47,658 nt of DNA from an uncultured Candidatus Melainabacteria bacterium (GTDB taxonomy: Bacteria; Cyanobacteriota; Vampirovibrionia; Gastranaerophilales; Gastranaerophilaceae): the NCBI GenBank assembly GCA_934717745.1, contig CAKUZB010000013.1, positions 1 through 47,658 on the forward strand, read 5' to 3'. The position numbers and the translations under genes were made by a program. Below are positions 43,258-47,658 of the stretch, piece after piece. Positions within the stretch are counted from its first letter, which is position 1; each line of letters begins with the position of its first letter. The notes beneath the pieces were generated by a model. The model saw only the letters and a list, made by a program, of their open reading frames with translations, had not been told where the DNA came from and did no database searches.

Positions 43258-43290
43258 AAAAGTCGGTTTACAACTTGTAAACCGACTTTT
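43258..43290. terminator. Shared terminator (orphan gene / GGGtGRT gene)
   Basis: Stem AAAAGTCGGTTTACAA / TTGTAAACCGACTTTT, between convergent genes. Confidence 0.88.
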
Positions 43291-43320
43291 AGTATTTATG
43301 ACTTATTTGAAATTAATCAA

Positions 43321-44322
43321 CTAATTCATTGCTTTTGCTACAGCAACGGCACATGCAACTGTTGCACCTACCATTGGGTTGTTACCCATACCGATTACAC
43401 CCATCATTTCTACGTGAGCAGGAACTGATGAAGAACCGGCGAATTGAGCATCACCATGCATTCTTCCCATTGTATCTGTCATACCGTATGAAGCAGGTCC
43501 GGCAGCAACGTTATCTGGGTGAAGTGTTCTACCTGTACCACCACCTGATGCTACTGAGAAGTATTTTCTACCGTTTTCCCAGCACCATTTTTTGTATGTA
43601 CCAGCAACTGGGTGTTGGAAACGAGTTGGGTTAGTTGAGTTACCTGTAATAGAAACATCAACACCTTCTTTAATCATGATTGCAACACCTTCGTTTACAT
43701 CATCAGCACCGTAGCATCTTACTTGTGCTCTTTCACCGTCTGAGAATGCTTTTTCGCTAACGATTTTTAATTCGCCTGTTTTATAATCATATTCAGTTTC
43801 AACTGATGTGAAACCGTTAATTCTTGAGATGATATAAGCAGCATCTTTACCTAAACCGTTTAAGATAACTCTTAAAGGTTCTTTTCTAACTTTGTTAGCA
43901 TTTCTTGCGATACCGATAGCACCTTCTGCTGCTGCAAATGATTCGTGGCCTGCTAAGAAGCAGAAACATTTTGTTTCTTCTCTTAATAACATAGCACCTA
44001 AGTTACCATGTCCGATACCTACTTGTCTTCTGTCGCCTACTGAACCCGGAACTGCAAATGCTTGTAAGCCTAAGCCGATTGTTTCTGCAACATCTGCTGC
44101 GTTTTTAATTCCTTTTTTGATTGCAATAGCACAACCTAATGTATAAGCCCATGATGCGTTATCAAATGCGATTGGTTGAATACCTTTAACGATAGCATCA
44201 ACATCAATACCTTTTGATAAACATAAATCACGTGCTTCTTCCAATGATTTGAAACCATATTCTGGTAAAACTTTATCTAAAGTTGCTTGACGTCTGTCTT
44301 GTCCTTCAAATTTTACTGTCAT
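43321..44322 (-). CDS. GGGtGRT family protein
   Basis: The 333-aa protein contains the name-giving motif GGGTGRT within SVASGGGTGRTLHPDN, plus HGNLGAMLLREETKCFCFLAGHESFAAAEG, written here as its parts HGNLGAMLLREE and FLAGHESFAAAEG. It ends in a hydrophobic MVGATVACAVAVAKAMN. The family is widely conserved in anaerobes and is normally beside a NifU/IscU-like gene, as here. Its biochemical role is not settled to my knowledge. A GGA Shine-Dalgarno lies 8 bases upstream. A repeat-bearing 221-base gap separates it from its partner. Confidence 0.8.
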   Translation of the reverse strand: MTVKFEGQDRRQATLDKVLPEYGFKSLEEARDLCLSKGIDVDAIVKGIQPIAFDNASWAYTLGCAIAIKKGIKNAADVAETIGLGLQAFAVPGSVGDRRQVGIGHGNLGAMLLREETKCFCFLAGHESFAAAEGAIGIARNANKVRKEPLRVILNGLGKDAAYIISRINGFTSVETEYDYKTGELKIVSEKAFSDGERAQVRCYGADDVNEGVAIMIKEGVDVSITGNSTNPTRFQHPVAGTYKKWCWENGRKYFSVASGGGTGRTLHPDNVAAGPASYGMTDTMGRMHGDAQFAGSSSVPAHVEMMGVIGMGNNPMVGATVACAVAVAKAMN

Positions 44323-44413
44323 TTTCTATTTTCCTTTTTTAATTAATTTTGTATTAACTATTTTTTGTTTTTCATTCTGAACTTGTTTCAGAATCTCTAC
44401 AATTTGCAAATTC

Positions 44414-44545
44414 AAAATCCGCTGTCTTGGATTATTGCTTCACTCGGACATGTCGCTCATTTCACTGTCGTTGTCATTCGCTATGTCCTCGCTACTTCGG
44501 GTTGGGTTCGCTTTGCTCACACGGCACCCTACGCAAAATCCGCTT
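44414..44545. repeat. Repeat island with AGCGGATTTT / REP-like element D
   Basis: AAAATCCGCT occurs at 44414-44423 and 44535-44544. The latter on the minus strand reads AGCGGATTTT-GC-GTAG, then an imperfect hairpin (44499-44529) with GC-TTT-GC at its tip. This is the same head as the repeats beside yebC. A perfect 12-base palindrome AATTTGCAAATT (44401-44412) lies at the left edge. It fills the gap between two co-directional genes and reaches the stop codon of the upstream one. Confidence 0.6.
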
Positions 44546-45245
44546 ACTCTTTACGTGGGTCTACGTATTTAACAGCATCTGCAAATCTGCCGTAAGTACC
44601 GATATTTTTGTCGTATGCTTCTTGAGGGTTCATACCTTTTTTGATAGCGTCCATGAATTTACCTAAGTTGATAAATTGGTATCCGATAACTTCGTTGTCT
44701 GCGTCTAAACCTAATTGTAAGATGTAGCCTTCTGTTAATTGTAAGTATCTAACACCTTTTTGTTTAGTTGAGTGGATTGTACCACACATAGAGCATAAGC
44801 CTTTACCTAAGTCTTCTAAGCCTGCACCAACAGGTAAACCGTTTTCAGAAAAAGCAGATTGAGTTCTACCATAAACGATTTGTAAGAATAATTCTCTCAT
44901 TGCAACGTTGATAGCATCACAAACTAAGTCTGTGTTTAATGCTTCCAAAATAGTTTTTCCCGGAAGAATTTCACCAGCCATTGCTGCTGAGTGAGTCATA
45001 CCAGAACAACCAATAGTTTCAACTAATGCTTCTTGGATAACACCTTCTTTAACGTTCAAAGTTAATTTACAAGTACCTTGTTGAGGTGCACAGCAACCGC
45101 AACCGTGAGTTAAACCTGAAATATCTTTGATTTCTTTACATTTTGTCCATTCACCTTCTTGTGGAATAGGTGCAGGTACGCCTTTAACACCTCTTTTTAT
45201 AGGACACATTTCTTCTACTTCTTTAGTGATTTGAATATCTTTCAT
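44544..45245 (-). CDS. Iron-sulfur scaffold-like protein (NifU/IscU-type)
   Basis: The 233-aa protein has conserved Cys motifs: SGLTHGCGCCAPQQGTC, TIGCSGMTHSAAM and LCSMCGTIHSTKQ. The LxxGC-SGMTHS form is like the NifU/IscU scaffold fold that carries Fe-S clusters. It is the usual upstream neighbour of the GGGtGRT gene. The start at 45245 is chosen over 45269 because GGAGG lies 6 bases before it. It probably assembles or holds a cluster used with the partner protein, but the recipient is unknown. Confidence 0.75.
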   Translation of the reverse strand: MKDIQITKEVEEMCPIKRGVKGVPAPIPQEGEWTKCKEIKDISGLTHGCGCCAPQQGTCKLTLNVKEGVIQEALVETIGCSGMTHSAAMAGEILPGKTILEALNTDLVCDAINVAMRELFLQIVYGRTQSAFSENGLPVGAGLEDLGKGLCSMCGTIHSTKQKGVRYLQLTEGYILQLGLDADNEVIGYQFINLGKFMDAIKKGMNPQEAYDKNIGTYGRFADAVKYVDPRKE

Positions 45246-45356
45246 GTTTCCTCCAATAATCTTCTTCACAGTTAATATTATATAACAAAAATTTTTTACT
45301 TGTGTATATATCTTTTTTATAGTAAAATTTGTTACAGAGTATTTAGGAGAAGATAA

Positions 45357-46415
45357 ATGTATAAAGCAATGGTTATGTCTGCCGGTGTAGGCTCACGTTT
45401 AGACCCTTTAACAAAGAGTGTTCCAAAACCTCTTGTACCAATTTGTAATAAGCCTGTTATGGATATTTTATTAGAAAATTTACGTTCAATTGGTGTTAGA
45501 GATGTTGTTGCTAACACTTATTATTTAGCAGAACAAATTGTTGCAAGATATATTAAAAACGATTTAGGTATAAATTTTAATTATATTACTGAAGAAACTC
45601 TTTCAGGTACAGCAGGTGGAGTTAAAAAATGTCAATTTTTCTTTGATGAGGGTGAAGATTTCTTCGTTCTTTCTGCTGACGGTGTTACAAATGCTGACTT
45701 GATGAAAGGTATGGAAATACACAAAAAATCAGGTGCAATTGCAACTATTGGGGTAAAACCAGTTAAAGAAGAAGATATTCCAAATTTTGGTGTAGTTGTT
45801 ACAGATTCAGACGGCTATATTATCGAATTTCAAGAAAAACCTGCAATTAAAGATGCAAAAAGTAATTTGATTAATACAGGTATTTATATTTTTAACTACA
45901 AAATTTTTGATTATATTCCACAAGGTGAATTTTATGATTTTGCAAAGAATGTTTTCCCTAAATTGTTGGAAAATCATACTATTAACGTGTTTCCTGTTGA
46001 TGAATATTGGTCTGATGTCGGAACTTTAGAACAATATAAACAAACACATTGGGATTTATTCAATGAATTATTTACTTTTAAACATGAGAAAATTACTAAA
46101 ACAGAAACAGGAAGTTATATTTGCGGTAAAACCACTTTGCCAAACTCTTTGAAATTTGTTGGTAATTCTGTAATTGGTGATGAATGTTTTATCGGTAAAA
46201 ATGTAACTTTAGAAAATTGTATTCTTTGGGACGGTGTTGAAATTACCGATAATGTATATCTTAAAGATTGTGTAATTGCTTCAAACTCTCGTGTTGAAAG
46301 AAATTTAACCAGTCATATTATCGGTCAAAACGAAAAAGTTGCGAAGTTCAAAAGCCGTCGTAAAAAAAGAATTGCCGTTTTGAAATTTATGAGAAAACTT
46401 TTCGGTAAAAAATAA
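45357..46415 (+). CDS. Sugar-nucleotide pyrophosphorylase
   Basis: The 352-aa protein is a nucleotidyltransferase with the signature MSAGVGSRLDPLTKSVPKPLVPICNKP and the family motif NFGVVVTDSDGYIIEFQEKP, followed by a C-terminal left-handed beta-helix (GNSVIGDECFIGKNVTLEN). It activates a hexose 1-phosphate to an NDP-sugar. The mannose-1-phosphate guanylyltransferase or glucose-1-phosphate thymidylyltransferase group fits best, but the nucleotide cannot be decided by eye. The tail RRKKRIAVLKFMRKLFGKK is basic and unusual. An AGGAGA Shine-Dalgarno is upstream. Confidence 0.8.
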   Translation: MYKAMVMSAGVGSRLDPLTKSVPKPLVPICNKPVMDILLENLRSIGVRDVVANTYYLAEQIVARYIKNDLGINFNYITEETLSGTAGGVKKCQFFFDEGEDFFVLSADGVTNADLMKGMEIHKKSGAIATIGVKPVKEEDIPNFGVVVTDSDGYIIEFQEKPAIKDAKSNLINTGIYIFNYKIFDYIPQGEFYDFAKNVFPKLLENHTINVFPVDEYWSDVGTLEQYKQTHWDLFNELFTFKHEKITKTETGSYICGKTTLPNSLKFVGNSVIGDECFIGKNVTLENCILWDGVEITDNVYLKDCVIASNSRVERNLTSHIIGQNEKVAKFKSRRKKRIAVLKFMRKLFGKK

Positions 46416-46544
46416 ATTTTATTTGAATTTTTAGATTTTTAATTATTGAGGATTGTTTTTGCAAAAATCAATCGTTTAATGGTTAAAATGAATTTGATTA
46501 TATGTAAAAATACGTATGTGTTATTACTATAATGGGTAGTTTTT

Positions 46545-47573
46545 ATGAATTTAAATAAAGTACATTACATTTGCCTTGCAGTGGCTTTGGTTGTTGTAAC
46601 TGGTTTAGTTGTTGTTTTTGCAAATCAAGGATTTTTGATAAACGTTTGTAAAGACAATAAATGGGGTTACATTACTGTAAAAAATAAACTTGTAATTCCT
46701 ATAATTTATGAGTATTCTTCCGAATTTAATAACGGTTTATCTGCTGTTTGTAAAGGTTTTAAATGTGGAATGATTGATAAGAAAGGTAATCTTCGTATTC
46801 CTCTTGAATATGATATGATTTACAATTTTTCTGACGGTTTAGCACTTGTAACCAAAGAAAATGAATACGGGTTTATTAACAAATCAAATAAACTTGTAAT
46901 TCCGTTTAGACCTATTTTTGCACGTTCTTTTTCAGAGGGGCTTGCTGCTGTTTCAAAAATGGACAATAAATGGGGATTTATTAATAAAAAAGGTGATGTT
47001 GTAATTGAATATAAATATGACGAAGTTAAAGATTTTAAAAATGGCTATGCAACATTCAGAATTGGTGATAAATGGGGTGCAATTGATAAAAAAGGAAAAG
47101 AGGTTATTAAGCCTCAATACTATGCTTTAGGTGATTTTGAAAATAAACAAATTACTGCTTGCAAAAATTCCTCTATAGAAGTTGGAAGTTGCGGTGTTAT
47201 GGATAAAAAAGGTAAAGAAATTATTCCGTTTAAGTATTTTTGGATTAATCCATATCAAGAAGGTTTTTATATTGCTCAAGATAAACCGTCAAGTTGGATT
47301 TATATAAACAAATATGGTCGAATTCCTTTTGGTAAAAGATTTTATGTAGCAGATGAATATCAAGAGGGACTTGCAATGGTTTGTGTTACTGCTGACAAAT
47401 GCGGTTTTATAAATAAAAAAGGTGAAATGGTTATCGAGGCTAAATATGAAGCCTTGAGTCCATTTAAAAATGGTATTGCATCAGCATTAAAAGATGGTAA
47501 ATGGGGTTTTATTAATAAAAAAGGTAAAACTATTATTCCATTTGAATATGATTGGACAGGTTTGATTTACTAA
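46545..47573 (+). CDS. WG-repeat protein with N-terminal membrane anchor
   Basis: The 342-aa protein begins with one hydrophobic helix (about residues 6-26) and then nine WG-type repeats of about 35 residues, each a variant of (K/N)WGFINKKGKxVIxxxYDxxxxFxxG. WG repeats form beta-propeller-like or similar folds of unknown ligand. It is probably anchored in the inner membrane with repeats on the outside. A TATAAT box (46528-46533) lies 11 bases before the ATG. There is no clear Shine-Dalgarno. No other gene of the set is adjacent. Confidence 0.82.
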   Translation: MNLNKVHYICLAVALVVVTGLVVVFANQGFLINVCKDNKWGYITVKNKLVIPIIYEYSSEFNNGLSAVCKGFKCGMIDKKGNLRIPLEYDMIYNFSDGLALVTKENEYGFINKSNKLVIPFRPIFARSFSEGLAAVSKMDNKWGFINKKGDVVIEYKYDEVKDFKNGYATFRIGDKWGAIDKKGKEVIKPQYYALGDFENKQITACKNSSIEVGSCGVMDKKGKEIIPFKYFWINPYQEGFYIAQDKPSSWIYINKYGRIPFGKRFYVADEYQEGLAMVCVTADKCGFINKKGEMVIEAKYEALSPFKNGIASALKDGKWGFINKKGKTIIPFEYDWTGLIY

Positions 47574-47589
47574 AAATGGGCAAAATAAA

Positions 47590-47608
47590 ACCTCCCTTTT
47601 CGGGAGGT
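47590..47608 (-). terminator. Hairpin near window end, minus-strand terminator
   Basis: ACCTCCC / GGGAGGT with a TTTTC loop. The T tract follows on the minus strand, so it probably serves a gene beyond the window as well as ending the WG gene. Confidence 0.6.
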
Positions 47609-47658
47609 GAAAAACCTACTAACCAAACCTAATTTTCTTAATTTAATTTACCTTATCC

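Noticed and set aside
44365..44666. Two overlapping open frames in the GGGtGRT/NifU gap
   Set aside because: They extend into the NifU-like gene on the opposite strand and read repeat sequence.
1..47658. CRISPR array, integrase, or integrative element
   Set aside because: I saw no regularly spaced repeats, no recombinase and no attachment-site duplication at the tRNA.

Overview
This AT-rich window (roughly one third G+C by eye) looks like chromosome of a non-photosynthetic relative of the Cyanobacteria, most probably a gut Gastranaerophilales (class Vampirovibrionia/Melainabacteria). The clues are prepilin-like proteins with a characteristic FTLAE leader, a lone LptF/LptG-type permease and a TonB/ExbB/ExbD system (a two-membrane cell), a flagellin, FabI, and lineage-specific short proteins. 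The assignment rests on remembered family traits, not on a search. Almost all genes are housekeeping or envelope genes. There is no CRISPR array, integrase or intact prophage.

Layout. 1-2368: the 3' part of a prepilin-like gene, a repeat-rich intergenic region and a cell-wall amidase. 2409-5043: HAD phosphatase, rpmI-rplT, and a convergent coaD plus coiled-coil gene. 5205-9802: dnaK, a DUF2023-like gene, yebC and metX. 9988-13121: flagellin with a structured leader, pgk and a P-loop (uridine-kinase-like) gene. 13195-17431: two related exported proteins followed by tonB-exbB-exbD-exbD. 17501-22463: a SulP transporter divergent from a beta-carbonic anhydrase, then typA and a DMT transporter. 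22612-27142: an unusual M29 aminopeptidase and clpB. 27242-37549: GT-C glycosyltransferase, an orphan phage tail-fibre pair, lptF-like gene, Bax-inhibitor-like protein, ABC flippase, tRNA-Asn, YibE/F, a second polytopic GT-C-like protein and a bifunctional nuclease. 37776-47573: thiL, a prepilin, fabI, an ABC ATPase with a degenerate histidine kinase, a small orphan, the GGGtGRT/NifU-like pair, a sugar nucleotidyltransferase and a WG-repeat protein.

Expression signals are unusually readable. Convergent genes share long, nearly symmetric hairpin terminators. Seven genes lack a Shine-Dalgarno sequence and instead carry a TANNNT -10 box placed exactly six bases before the ATG, which predicts leaderless mRNAs. 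The flagellin leader has two hairpins that each display GGA in the loop plus a GGA in the Shine-Dalgarno, a pattern typical of CsrA control. GTAG-headed palindromes, similar to REP elements, occur in at least five places and in two cases abut a stop codon.

The points most worth following are the leaderless set, the CsrA-like flagellin leader, the M29 protein with an apparent duplicated N-terminal subdomain and a Tyr-to-Phe change, the sensor kinase without its phosphoacceptor histidine, and the paired exported proteins ahead of the Ton operon.
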